From: Oscillospiraceae bacterium
Lineage (GTDB): Bacteria; Bacillota; Clostridia; Oscillospirales; Ruminococcaceae
NCBI GenBank assembly: GCA_017472735.1
Contig: JAFUOD010000003.1
Coordinates: 62,001 to 126,000, forward strand
DNA length: 64,000 nt
Direction of reading: 5' to 3'
In this document: one piece after another, positions 42,141-50,310 of the stretch
Numbering within the stretch: position 1 is the first letter of the stretch
Layout: each line of letters begins with the position of its first letter
Translations under genes and position numbers: made by a program
Notes under the pieces: generated by a model
Told to the model about the DNA's origin: nothing
Seen by the model: only the letters and a program-made list of their open reading frames with translations
Databases searched by the model: none

Positions 42141-42728
42141 ATGAGAGAAGCAAAGATTGTGAGAAAAACGAATGAAACGGATATTTCGCTGTATTTGAAC
42201 TTGGACGGCAAGGGCGAAAGCATGATCGACACAGGCTGTGGATTTTTGGATCACATGCTGACTTTGTTTTCACGCCATGCAAGATTTGATTTAAGCGTTA
42301 AGTGCGTTGGAGACAGTCATGTTGACTGGCACCACACTGTAGAGGATGTTGGCATTTGTTTAGGTCAGGCACTTAAGCAGGCTTTGGGCGACATGAAGGG
42401 CATTACCCGTTATGGATTTATGATTTTGCCGATGGACGAAACTTTGATTTTATCCTCGGTGGATATTTCGGGCAGAGCACAGCTTTGCTATGGGCTTAAC
42501 ATACCCACACAAAAGGTCGGCGAGTTTGACACCGAGCTGACAGAAGAATTTATGCTGGCATTTGTGAGAAACGCAAACCTTACCCTCCACCTAAAACAGC
42601 TTGACGGAAAAAACAGCCACCACATTATTGAGGGAACATTTAAGAGCTTGGCAAGAAGCCTTAAGCAAGCTGTTAAGATTGATAAAGAAGCAGAAAATGA
42701 GATACCCTCGACAAAGGGAGTGCTATAA
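42141..42728 (+). CDS. hisB: Imidazoleglycerol-phosphate dehydratase
   Basis: Dehydrates IGP to imidazole-acetol phosphate using manganese. 195 residues from ATG 42141 with GGAGG. GCGFLDHMLTLFSRH, DSHVDWHHTVEDVGICLG and the C-terminal NSHHIIEGTFKSLARSL are the metal-binding signatures. Single-domain form without fused phosphatase, in agreement with the separate hisK. Confidence 0.97.
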   Translation: MREAKIVRKTNETDISLYLNLDGKGESMIDTGCGFLDHMLTLFSRHARFDLSVKCVGDSHVDWHHTVEDVGICLGQALKQALGDMKGITRYGFMILPMDETLILSSVDISGRAQLCYGLNIPTQKVGEFDTELTEEFMLAFVRNANLTLHLKQLDGKNSHHIIEGTFKSLARSLKQAVKIDKEAENEIPSTKGVL

Positions 42729-42730
42729 AG

Positions 42731-43348
42731 ATGAGTACGATTGCAATTATTGACTATGGCGTGGGAAACCTGTTTTCGCTGGCCTCGAGCCTTAAGGCTG
42801 TTGGTGCAAAGGCGATTGTAACAGGCGACCCCGATGAGATTAAAAAATCTGACAAGCTGATTTTGCCCGGCGTTGGTGCATTTGAGGATGCAGCAAAAAA
42901 GCTTAAAACAACCGGGCTTGATGAGATTATTAAAGAGGAAGCGGCGAGCGGCAAGCCTTTAATGGGAATATGCCTTGGCATGCAGCTTTTGTTTGAAAGA
43001 AGCTATGAGTTTGGTGTTTTTGAGGGACTTGGATTGATAGAGGGAAGTATAGTTCCGATTGCGGATCATGCCCCTGCTGAACTTAAAATACCTCACATTG
43101 GATGGAACAAGCTTGAATTAAAGAAGCAGGACTGCCCTATTTTTAAATATTTAAGCGGCGGCGAATTTGTTTATTTTGTTCACTCGTTCTTTGGCACAGA
43201 CTGCGAGGCTGACACAGCGGCAACAACTGAATATGGCTGTGTTTTAACAGCGGCAGTTGCCAAGAAGAATGTTTACGGCTGTCAGTTCCACCCTGAAAAG
43301 AGCGGAGAAGTTGGCCTTAAGATTTTGAAGGCTTTTAGTGAGATTTGA
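42731..43348 (+). CDS. hisH: Imidazole glycerol phosphate synthase, glutaminase subunit
   Basis: Class I glutamine amidotransferase feeding ammonia to HisF. 205 residues. YGVGNLFSLASSL at the N-terminus, the nucleophile Cys in GICLGMQLLF, and HPEKSG supplying the other catalytic residues. Starts two bases after hisB. Confidence 0.97.
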   Translation: MSTIAIIDYGVGNLFSLASSLKAVGAKAIVTGDPDEIKKSDKLILPGVGAFEDAAKKLKTTGLDEIIKEEAASGKPLMGICLGMQLLFERSYEFGVFEGLGLIEGSIVPIADHAPAELKIPHIGWNKLELKKQDCPIFKYLSGGEFVYFVHSFFGTDCEADTAATTEYGCVLTAAVAKKNVYGCQFHPEKSGEVGLKILKAFSEI

Positions 43349-43394
43349 ATTTAGAGGCAGCAGCCGCACAAGCATTTTGGGGTTAGATTAATGC

Positions 43395-43460
43395 TGTTTT
43401 TAGCGCCGACGTCGGCGGGCGCACTTGCAAGGCAAGCAGTGCCGGCGGTGGAGGCGCTTG
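43395..43460. repeat. GC-rich insert between hisH and hisA
   Basis: GCGCCGACGTCGGCGGGCGC and GCCGGCGGTGGAGGCGC within a 128-base spacer. GGTGGAGG also occurs in the 3160-3250 insert. Confidence 0.55.
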
Positions 43461-43476
43461 TGAGATGGAGGAAGAA

Positions 43477-44187
43477 ATGAAGATATATCCTGCGATTGAT
43501 ATAATCGGCGGTGAAGCGGTTCGCCTTTACAAGGGCGATTACGGACAAAAAACCGTTTATGGTGACCCATGTGAAATTGCAAAAAAATTCAAGGCTGCAG
43601 GTGCTTTGCAAATGCACGTTGTTGACCTTGAAGGTGCAAAAACAGGCGGTACTCCCAACATTGAAACGGTTAAAAAGATTATTGAAACAACTGACATGTT
43701 TATTGAGCTCGGCGGCGGTATACGTTCGATGGAAGTAATTGACGCTTATCTCGATGCAGGGGTTTCGAGAGTGATTTTGGGTACTGCCGCTGTAAAGGAT
43801 AAAACCTTGCTTAAAGAATCAGTAACGAAGTATGGAGAAAAAATTGCAGTTGGCGCTGACATTTTAGACGGAATGGTAAGAATTAACGGCTGGCTTGAAA
43901 ACGCAGGCGTTACGCTTGAAGAATTCTTGTTTGAAATGCAGGAGATAGGCGTTAAGACTGTAATTTGCACTGATATTTCTAAAGACGGTGCAATGCAGGG
44001 CACAAACCGCGAGCTTTACAAAAAGCTGGCAAGCAGTTATAATATTGATATTATTGCATCGGGCGGGGTGTCCTCGATTGAAGATATTAAAGCACTTAAA
44101 GAAATGGGACTTTACGGTGCAATTGTGGGCAAGGCTTATTACACCGGCGCTGTTGACCTTGAAGAAGCTATTGAGGTGGCAAAATGA
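43477..44187 (+). CDS. hisA: Phosphoribosylformimino-5-aminoimidazole carboxamide ribotide isomerase
   Basis: ProFAR isomerase, 236 residues from ATG 43477 (an ATG at 43465 is part of the ATGGAGG ribosome site). YPAIDIIGGEAVRLYKGDY contains the catalytic Asp; VVDLEGAKTGG, ELGGGIRSM and IASGGVSSIEDI are the phosphate-binding motifs of the half-barrel repeats. It overlaps hisF by four bases (ATGA). Confidence 0.97.
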   Translation: MKIYPAIDIIGGEAVRLYKGDYGQKTVYGDPCEIAKKFKAAGALQMHVVDLEGAKTGGTPNIETVKKIIETTDMFIELGGGIRSMEVIDAYLDAGVSRVILGTAAVKDKTLLKESVTKYGEKIAVGADILDGMVRINGWLENAGVTLEEFLFEMQEIGVKTVICTDISKDGAMQGTNRELYKKLASSYNIDIIASGGVSSIEDIKALKEMGLYGAIVGKAYYTGAVDLEEAIEVAK

Positions 44188-44942
44188 TTACAAAGAGAAT
44201 TATCCCCTGCTTAGACGTTAAGAACGGCAGGGTTGTAAAGGGCACAAACTTTATGGGGTTAAACGATGTTAACGACCCTGTGAGCCTGGCTGAGTATTAC
44301 TCCTCGGCAGGTGCTGATGAACTGGTGTTTTATGACATTACGGCTTCGAGTGAAGGCAGAAAGCTTTTTTGCGACGTTTTAGAGCAGGTTGCCTCTAAAA
44401 TATTCATTCCGTTAACTGTTGGCGGCGGAATAAACTCGGTTGATGATTTTGCGAGGGTTTTGGGCTGCGGTGCAGACAAAGTGAGCGTTAACTCGGGTGC
44501 TTTGGCAAACCCTAGAATTATTAACGAGGCCGCACGGCTTTATGGTTCGCAGTGTGTGGTTTTAAGTGTTGACGCTAAGCGTGTTGACGGTAAGTTTAAA
44601 GTTTTTGCAAAAGGCGGCAGAGTGGATACAGGACTTGATATGCTTGAATGGGTTAAACAGGGTGTTGATTCGGGCGCAGGTGAAATAGTTCTTAACTCGA
44701 TTGACACAGACGGCGTTAAGCAAGGCTTCGACCTTGAAATGCTTGAAGCTGTTACAAACATTGTAAGTGTGCCTGTTATTGCATCGGGCGGTGCAGGAAA
44801 GATCGAGGACTTTATTACTTTGTTTAACGCTAACCCAAAGGTCGATGCAGGACTTGCGGCATCTATCTTCCACTTTGGCGAGGTTAAGATAAACGATCTT
44901 AAGCGTGAGCTTGTTAAAAACGGAATTAATGCAAGAATTTAA
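44184..44942 (+). CDS. hisF: Imidazole glycerol phosphate synthase, cyclase subunit
   Basis: Forms IGP and AICAR with ammonia from HisH. 252 residues. RIIPCLDVKNGRVVKG with catalytic Asp11, VGGGINSVDDF, VNSGALANP, NSIDTDGVKQGFD with the second catalytic Asp, and IASGGAGKIEDF. Confidence 0.98.
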   Translation: MITKRIIPCLDVKNGRVVKGTNFMGLNDVNDPVSLAEYYSSAGADELVFYDITASSEGRKLFCDVLEQVASKIFIPLTVGGGINSVDDFARVLGCGADKVSVNSGALANPRIINEAARLYGSQCVVLSVDAKRVDGKFKVFAKGGRVDTGLDMLEWVKQGVDSGAGEIVLNSIDTDGVKQGFDLEMLEAVTNIVSVPVIASGGAGKIEDFITLFNANPKVDAGLAASIFHFGEVKINDLKRELVKNGINARI

Positions 44943-44958
44943 AATATAGGTGATAAGA

Positions 44959-45615
44959 ATGATTAACATTAGTGAACTTAAATTCGACGACAAGGGGCTT
45001 ATTCCTGCAATTGTTGTGGACGCAAAGACAAAGGAAGTTTTAACACTGGCTTATATGAACGAAGAAAGCCTTAAAATTTCTTTGGAGAAGAAGCTTACCT
45101 GCTTCTGGTCAAGATCTCGAAATGAGCTTTGGTTAAAGGGCGAAACAAGCGGCAACTATCAGCATATTGTAAGTATAACAGCAGACTGCGACAAGGACGC
45201 TTTGGTTGTTGAAGTAATTAAGGACGGTCCTGCCTGCCACACGGGCGAGGAAACCTGTTTCTATAATGCAATTTTAGAAAATGAGACACCCGAATTTACA
45301 TATGAAGGCTTATATGAGCTGATTAAGGGCAGAAAATTAGATAAAAAGGAAGGCTCTTACACCACATACCTCTTTGAAAAGGGACTTGACAAGATTTTAA
45401 AAAAGGTTGGTGAGGAATGCACCGAGGTTATTATTGGTGCGAAGGCACAGGACAGGGCTGAAACGGTTTATGAAATTGCAGACCTTATATATCACTTAAC
45501 TGTTTTGATGGTTGAGGCTGAGATTTCGATTGATGACATAACGACCGAGCTTGCTTCGCGTCATGTAATCGACAAGAAGGTTAAGCAGGAAAAAATGGGC
45601 GGCGAGGTAAGATGA
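44959..45615 (+). CDS. hisI: Bifunctional phosphoribosyl-AMP cyclohydrolase / phosphoribosyl-ATP pyrophosphatase
   Basis: HisIE fusion, 218 residues from ATG 44959. Cyclohydrolase part (1-110): [43 protein letters not shown] and [11 protein letters not shown] with zinc cysteines. Pyrophosphatase part (about 118-218): [25 protein letters not shown] and [13 protein letters not shown]. It overlaps hisK by four bases. Confidence 0.96.
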   Translation: MINISELKFDDKGLIPAIVVDAKTKEVLTLAYMNEESLKISLEKKLTCFWSRSRNELWLKGETSGNYQHIVSITADCDKDALVVEVIKDGPACHTGEETCFYNAILENETPEFTYEGLYELIKGRKLDKKEGSYTTYLFEKGLDKILKKVGEECTEVIIGAKAQDRAETVYEIADLIYHLTVLMVEAEISIDDITTELASRHVIDKKVKQEKMGGEVR

Positions 45616-46427
45616 TTAAGCAGAACCTGCACACTCATTCCATATTCAGCGACGGCGAAAACACTTTGGAAGAAATGGCTCTTGCGGCAATAAGCAAGGG
45701 CTTTTCGTCTTTGGGATTCTCGGACCACAGTGCAATTAAAGGCTGTGAGGACTGGTGCATGCCGAGAGAAAAATATGCCGAATATTTTTTAGAGTGCGAA
45801 AGAATTAAAGAAAAATTTGAGGGCAAGCTTGAAATATTTATCGGGCTTGAGATGGATGTTTTAAGCGAAAAATGCGAGTATCCTTTAGACTATGCGATCG
45901 GATCATGCCACCACGTTGTTAAAAACAAAAAAAGAGTATGTATCGATAATACCCCGGAAGAGCTGATTGAGGGTGCGAAAGACCTATTTAACGGTGATAT
46001 GCTGTTGCTTTGCGAGGAATATTATGACGAAGTGGGTAGAATTGCCGAGCGCGATGATTTGCAGATAGTCGGGCATTTTGACATTATTACAAAGCACATA
46101 GAAGTGTGCAAAGGGATTGTTGATGTGACCTCGGAAAGGTTTATTGAGGCTGAAAACAAAGCGCTTGACAAACTGATTAAAGCGGGCAAGATATTTGAAA
46201 TTAACACAGGGGCAATGGCAAGAGGGAAAAGGACACTTCCCTACCCCTCGGAGCGAGTGCTTAAACAAATTGCCAAAGCAGGCGGAAGGATTACGATATC
46301 GTCGGATTGCCACGACGCTGACTTTTTGGACTGCGGCTTTGACGAGTGCTTAACACTTGCAAAAAAGTGTGGATTTGGTGAGATATATTATCTTGAGTGT
46401 GACGGATTTAAGGCACATAAGTTTTAA
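45612..46427 (+). CDS. hisK: PHP-type histidinol-phosphatase
   Basis: Dephosphorylates histidinol phosphate, completing the pathway. 271 residues with PHP metal motifs: [47 protein letters not shown] and SSDCHDADF. The fused dehydratase/phosphatase of proteobacteria is absent, so this gene fills the gap. Last gene of the operon. Confidence 0.92.
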   Translation: MIKQNLHTHSIFSDGENTLEEMALAAISKGFSSLGFSDHSAIKGCEDWCMPREKYAEYFLECERIKEKFEGKLEIFIGLEMDVLSEKCEYPLDYAIGSCHHVVKNKKRVCIDNTPEELIEGAKDLFNGDMLLLCEEYYDEVGRIAERDDLQIVGHFDIITKHIEVCKGIVDVTSERFIEAENKALDKLIKAGKIFEINTGAMARGKRTLPYPSERVLKQIAKAGGRITISSDCHDADFLDCGFDECLTLAKKCGFGEIYYLECDGFKAHKF

Positions 46428-46433
46428 CTTTTC

Positions 46434-46462
46434 TTGACAAGAGTGGCACAAAGCTGTATTAT
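46434..46462 (+). promoter_or_regulatory. Promoter of glmS
   Basis: TTGACA (46434-46439), 17 bases, TATTAT (46457-46462). The transcript leader is only about 45 bases, too short for a glmS ribozyme. Confidence 0.75.
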
Positions 46463-46513
46463 ATAATAAGATGTCAAACTAAAACTCTATTAAAAAGAAA
46501 CGGAGGATTATTT

Positions 46514-48340
46514 ATGTGTGGCATTATTGGTTACAGCGGAAGTTATGATGCAAAAGAACGTGTAATTCACGGACTTATGGCACTTGAATACAGAGGATAT
46601 GATTCGGCAGGAATTGCCGCATTTACCGATAACGGCGTTGATGTTATTAAGACAATGGGAAGAGTTCAGGCGTTGGCAGATAAGATTGACGCTTTGGGCG
46701 GAATAGCATCGGGTTGTGCAATTGGACATACGAGATGGGCAACACACGGTGCGCCGAGCGACACGAACTCGCACCCTCACCGAATCGGCAAGGTAACTTT
46801 GGTTCATAACGGAATTATTGAAAACTATAAAGAGCTTAAAGAAAAGCTTACTGAAAAAGACGTTGTTTTCGTAACTCAGACAGACACCGAGGTTGGCGCA
46901 GGAATCATCAATCAGTATTATGCTTTGACCCGTGACCCTGTTGCGGCAATAAGATGTGCGATGGATGAGATTACAGGCTCGTATGCATTTGGGATTTTGT
47001 TTGACGACGTGCCCGGAAAAATTTATGCCGCAAAAAAAGACAGTCCGCTTATTATAGGTTTAGCGCAGGACGGCGGATTTATCGCTTCGGATATTTCGGC
47101 AATTTTGAAGTATACAAAAAACTATATGACATTATCTGACGGCGAGGTTGCTGTTATTGACGGAAACAGTGTTACTGTTTTTGATAAGAACGGCGACAAG
47201 ACCGAAAAGGACGTTTTAACGGCTACATGGGATGCGGCAACTGCTGAAAAATCCGGTTATGCACACTTTATGCTTAAGGAGATTCACGAAGAGCCTGAAG
47301 CAATAAGAAAGACCCTGAGCCCGAGATATAAGGACGGAATTATAAGCTTTGAGTCGGATGGGATTTATGATGAGGACTTTAAGGCTATCAAGTCGTTAAG
47401 AATTGTTGCCTGCGGAACTGCAATGCACGCAGGACTTTATGCTAAGTATTTGATCGAAAAGCTGGCAAGAGTGCCTGTTACTGTTGAAACAGCCTCGGAA
47501 TATAGATATGAAGACCCGATAGTTGGCGAAGGTGATACAGTTTTGATCATCTCGCAATCGGGCGAGACAGCCGATTCGAGAGAGGCATTAAGAATGTCGA
47601 AGGAGCGCGGAGCTAAGACTTTGGCGTTAGTAAACGTTATCTCCTCGACAATTGCAAGAGAAGCTGACAGAGTTATTTATACATATGCCGGGCCCGAGAT
47701 TTCGGTTTGCTCAACAAAGGCATATACGGTGCAGGTCGCAACGCTTTGTGCATTTGCTTTCCAGCTTGCTTATCACGCTGGCAAAATTACAAAAACTGAG
47801 CTTGAAGAATATTCGCACATTTTGATGTCGAAGCTTGGCGAGGTTATTAACGAAGTCATCTCGGATGAACCGAAGCTTGCAGACATTGCCAACGAGCTTT
47901 ATAAGCATGATGATATTTTCTTTATTGGCAGAGGAATTGACAGTTTTATTGTTACTGAAGCCTCGCTTAAGCTGAAAGAGATTTCGTATATACACTCGGA
48001 AGCGTATGCCGCAGGCGAGTTGAAGCACGGCACTATCTCGCTTATTACAGAGGATACACCCGTGGCGGCACTTGCAACCGTTAACGAGCTTTATGAAAAG
48101 ACAAGAAGCAACATTTGCGAGGTTGCAACACGAGGCGGCAAGGTATTTTTGGTTTGCGGACCCGATTATCCTGCTGATTCGAGCATTATGTATGAATACC
48201 GATTGCCCGAAATAAACAGACTGTTTATGGGAATTGCAGCGGCAACTGCTTATCAGTTGTTTGCTTACCATGTGGCTGTTTTGCGTGGCTGCGATATTGA
48301 TAAGCCGAGAAATTTGGCGAAATCGGTTACTGTTGAATAA
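46514..48340 (+). CDS. glmS: Glutamine-fructose-6-phosphate aminotransferase (isomerizing)
   Basis: Makes glucosamine 6-phosphate for cell wall synthesis. 608 residues. N-terminal Cys2 nucleophile in MCGIIGY, the glutaminase loop GHTRWATHGAPSD, then two SIS domains with SQSGETADSREAL and CGTAMHAGLYAKY. The C-terminal motif DKPRNLAKSVTVE is the family end. Confidence 0.98.
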   Translation: MCGIIGYSGSYDAKERVIHGLMALEYRGYDSAGIAAFTDNGVDVIKTMGRVQALADKIDALGGIASGCAIGHTRWATHGAPSDTNSHPHRIGKVTLVHNGIIENYKELKEKLTEKDVVFVTQTDTEVGAGIINQYYALTRDPVAAIRCAMDEITGSYAFGILFDDVPGKIYAAKKDSPLIIGLAQDGGFIASDISAILKYTKNYMTLSDGEVAVIDGNSVTVFDKNGDKTEKDVLTATWDAATAEKSGYAHFMLKEIHEEPEAIRKTLSPRYKDGIISFESDGIYDEDFKAIKSLRIVACGTAMHAGLYAKYLIEKLARVPVTVETASEYRYEDPIVGEGDTVLIISQSGETADSREALRMSKERGAKTLALVNVISSTIAREADRVIYTYAGPEISVCSTKAYTVQVATLCAFAFQLAYHAGKITKTELEEYSHILMSKLGEVINEVISDEPKLADIANELYKHDDIFFIGRGIDSFIVTEASLKLKEISYIHSEAYAAGELKHGTISLITEDTPVAALATVNELYEKTRSNICEVATRGGKVFLVCGPDYPADSSIMYEYRLPEINRLFMGIAAATAYQLFAYHVAVLRGCDIDKPRNLAKSVTVE

Positions 48341-48367
48341 TTAAAACAAAGAAGAAGGTAGTTTAAA

Positions 48368-49087
48368 ATGAGCAAGAGTAAAGTTTACAAAAAGAAGAAC
48401 AAGATAAATTCTAACATATTTGTGATTTTGGCAATTGTTTTGGTTGCATTGATTGCTGTTACGATCATCTTTACAGCGGTGGATAATTCAAAGTATAACG
48501 GTCTTATGAACGACTATATTGAACACGAATATGGTGAAAAGCAGAACGTTAAGCTTAAAAGAGGTCAGGATGCCACCACCGGTATAGTATCATATGCTAA
48601 CGAAGAATATGCTTACTATGTTGACGATAACATTATTTATGACCTTAACAAAAATGAATCCTTAGCACAGGGATTCTATGATAAAGCATCGGAGCTTGGC
48701 GCTGATTTGGGCGAGATCTCATCAATTTTGTATCAGACATATACCGACGGTTCTGATTTTTCGAAGAAGTATGATTATGTTGAGCTTGTTGCTACATTTG
48801 ACGGAGTTTTAGGGAGCAAGGAAGCTGCTGCTGAAAAGCTGTGGAGTCTTGTAAGTGCATTAAACGAAGAATATAACATCTGCGGTTTGTATGTTAATTA
48901 CAGCGATGATGAAGCTCTTTACTACTCAGCAGTCAGCATCATGGATAAGGAATCTGTAACCTTGGAGAAGCTTACGGAGAGCATGGCAGAGATCAAGCTT
49001 TCTGCTGATGCTGTTGAAGTTGAAGACCCGGAAGCTGAGAATTCTGAAAATGCTGAAAGTGAAGCAGAGACTGAGACCGAAGAATAA
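48368..49087 (+). CDS. Membrane-anchored protein of unknown function
   Basis: A 239-residue protein with a very basic N-terminus (KKKNK), one transmembrane helix at about 17-38, a mixed extracellular domain, and a highly acidic Glu/Ala/Ser tail of about 30 residues. No recognised domain. It starts 27 bases after glmS and may be co-transcribed with it. Confidence 0.75.
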   Translation: MSKSKVYKKKNKINSNIFVILAIVLVALIAVTIIFTAVDNSKYNGLMNDYIEHEYGEKQNVKLKRGQDATTGIVSYANEEYAYYVDDNIIYDLNKNESLAQGFYDKASELGADLGEISSILYQTYTDGSDFSKKYDYVELVATFDGVLGSKEAAAEKLWSLVSALNEEYNICGLYVNYSDDEALYYSAVSIMDKESVTLEKLTESMAEIKLSADAVEVEDPEAENSENAESEAETETEE

Positions 49088-49104
49088 AAAGTTTTAGCAC
49101 TGTA

Positions 49105-49133
49105 TTGACATAAAGCATTAAAATTAGTATAAT
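49105..49133 (+). promoter_or_regulatory. Promoter of asnA
   Basis: Perfect TTGACA (49105-49110), 17 bases, TATAAT (49128-49133). Confidence 0.85.
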
Positions 49134-49138
49134 CTTTA

Positions 49139-49178
49139 AGTAAGCATCGTAATATACTTACGGTGCTTATTTTATTTG
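49139..49178 (+). terminator. Hairpin in the asnA 5' leader
   Basis: TAAGCATCGTAA / TTACGGTGCTTA followed by TTTTATTT, lying just downstream of the promoter's start point. It can end transcription from upstream, or attenuate asnA itself. Confidence 0.6.
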
Positions 49179-49206
49179 TAAAACCCATTAGAAAGGACTG
49201 ACTGAA

Positions 49207-50214
49207 ATGAGCAAGCTTATTGTGCCACAGGGCTATACCAGCAGCCTTACGGCATATGAAACACAAACGGCAATCGGACTTATTAAGAGGAGCTTTGAGC
49301 TGAATTTGTGTCAGTCGCTCAATTTAAAACGTGCGTCTGCTCCCCTCTTTGTTGACGGAACAAGAGGTTTGAACGACGACCTTAACGGTTATGAAAGACC
49401 GGTAGCTTTTGACCTTTTGGAGACAGGCGGAAATGTAGAGGTCGTTCATTCACTTGCAAAGTGGAAAAGAATGGCACTAAAGGAATACGGTTTCCACGTT
49501 GGTGAAGGGCTTTATACCGACATGAACGCTATTAGACGTGATGAGGAAATGGATAACCTTCATTCGGTTTATGTTGACCAGTGGGACTGGGAAAGAATTA
49601 TTACCGCAGAGGATAGAAATTTAGATTTTTTGAAGGATATAGTTAAAAAGATCGTTAACGCTATTTGTGACACTCAGGAGCTTGTTTTAAAAGTTTACCC
49701 GAATGTAAGATGCAAGCTATCGCGCGAGGTAAAGTTTGTTACCACGCAGGAGCTTGAGGATATGTATCCCGATATGACCTCGAAGGAAAGAGAAAACGCA
49801 ATTGTTAAGGAACATAAGACCGTTTTTATTATGCAGATTGGCGATAAGCTGAAATCGGGAAACAAGCACGACGGCAGAGCTCCCGACTATGACGACTGGA
49901 GCTTGAACGGCGATATTATGTTTTGGAATGAAACCTTGGACAGTGCGCTTGAGATCTCCTCGATGGGAATAAGAGTTGACGCCGAGTCTTTGAGATCTCA
50001 GCTTAAAAAGGCTGAGTGCGAATGGCGCTCGGGGCTTGAATTCCACAAAAAGCTGATTAACGGCGAGTTGCCTTTGACTATAGGCGGAGGTATCGGACAA
50101 TCGAGACTTTGTATGTTGCTTTTGGGCAAGGCTCACATTGGCGAGGTACAGGTTTCGGTTTGGGACAAGGAAACAATTGAAGGCTGCCGTAATGCCGGAA
50201 TAAAACTTTTATAA
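49207..50214 (+). CDS. asnA: Aspartate-ammonia ligase
   Basis: Ammonia-dependent asparagine synthetase, 335 residues, related to class II aminoacyl-tRNA synthetases. [43 protein letters not shown] and VDQWDWE in the first half, and [18 protein letters not shown] at the end, are diagnostic. It is a single-gene unit with its own promoter. Confidence 0.97.
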   Translation: MSKLIVPQGYTSSLTAYETQTAIGLIKRSFELNLCQSLNLKRASAPLFVDGTRGLNDDLNGYERPVAFDLLETGGNVEVVHSLAKWKRMALKEYGFHVGEGLYTDMNAIRRDEEMDNLHSVYVDQWDWERIITAEDRNLDFLKDIVKKIVNAICDTQELVLKVYPNVRCKLSREVKFVTTQELEDMYPDMTSKERENAIVKEHKTVFIMQIGDKLKSGNKHDGRAPDYDDWSLNGDIMFWNETLDSALEISSMGIRVDAESLRSQLKKAECEWRSGLEFHKKLINGELPLTIGGGIGQSRLCMLLLGKAHIGEVQVSVWDKETIEGCRNAGIKLL

Positions 50215-50231
50215 AAAATACAAAAATATTG

Positions 50232-50260
50232 TTGAAAAGATTTCCCTATGGTGATATACT
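50232..50260 (+). promoter_or_regulatory. Promoter of the MutS-related gene, overlapped by an inverted repeat
   Basis: TTGAAA (50232-50237), 17 bases, TATACT (50255-50260). TTCCCTATG (50242-50250) and CATAGGGAA (50266-50274) are exact inverted arms around the -10, followed by TATTTTT. It is either an operator or the asnA terminator placed over this promoter. Confidence 0.65.
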
Positions 50261-50310
50261 GTTATCATAGGGAATATTTTTACCTTTGAAAGGCTTGGTG
50301 AACACTAATT

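Noticed and set aside
44562-44993. 143-codon minus-strand frame in the his operon
   Set aside because: Antisense to hisF with no ribosome site; hisF and hisI fill the region on the plus strand.
46463-46513. Possible glmS ribozyme
   Set aside because: The leader between promoter and start codon is only about 45 bases; the ribozyme needs well over 100.
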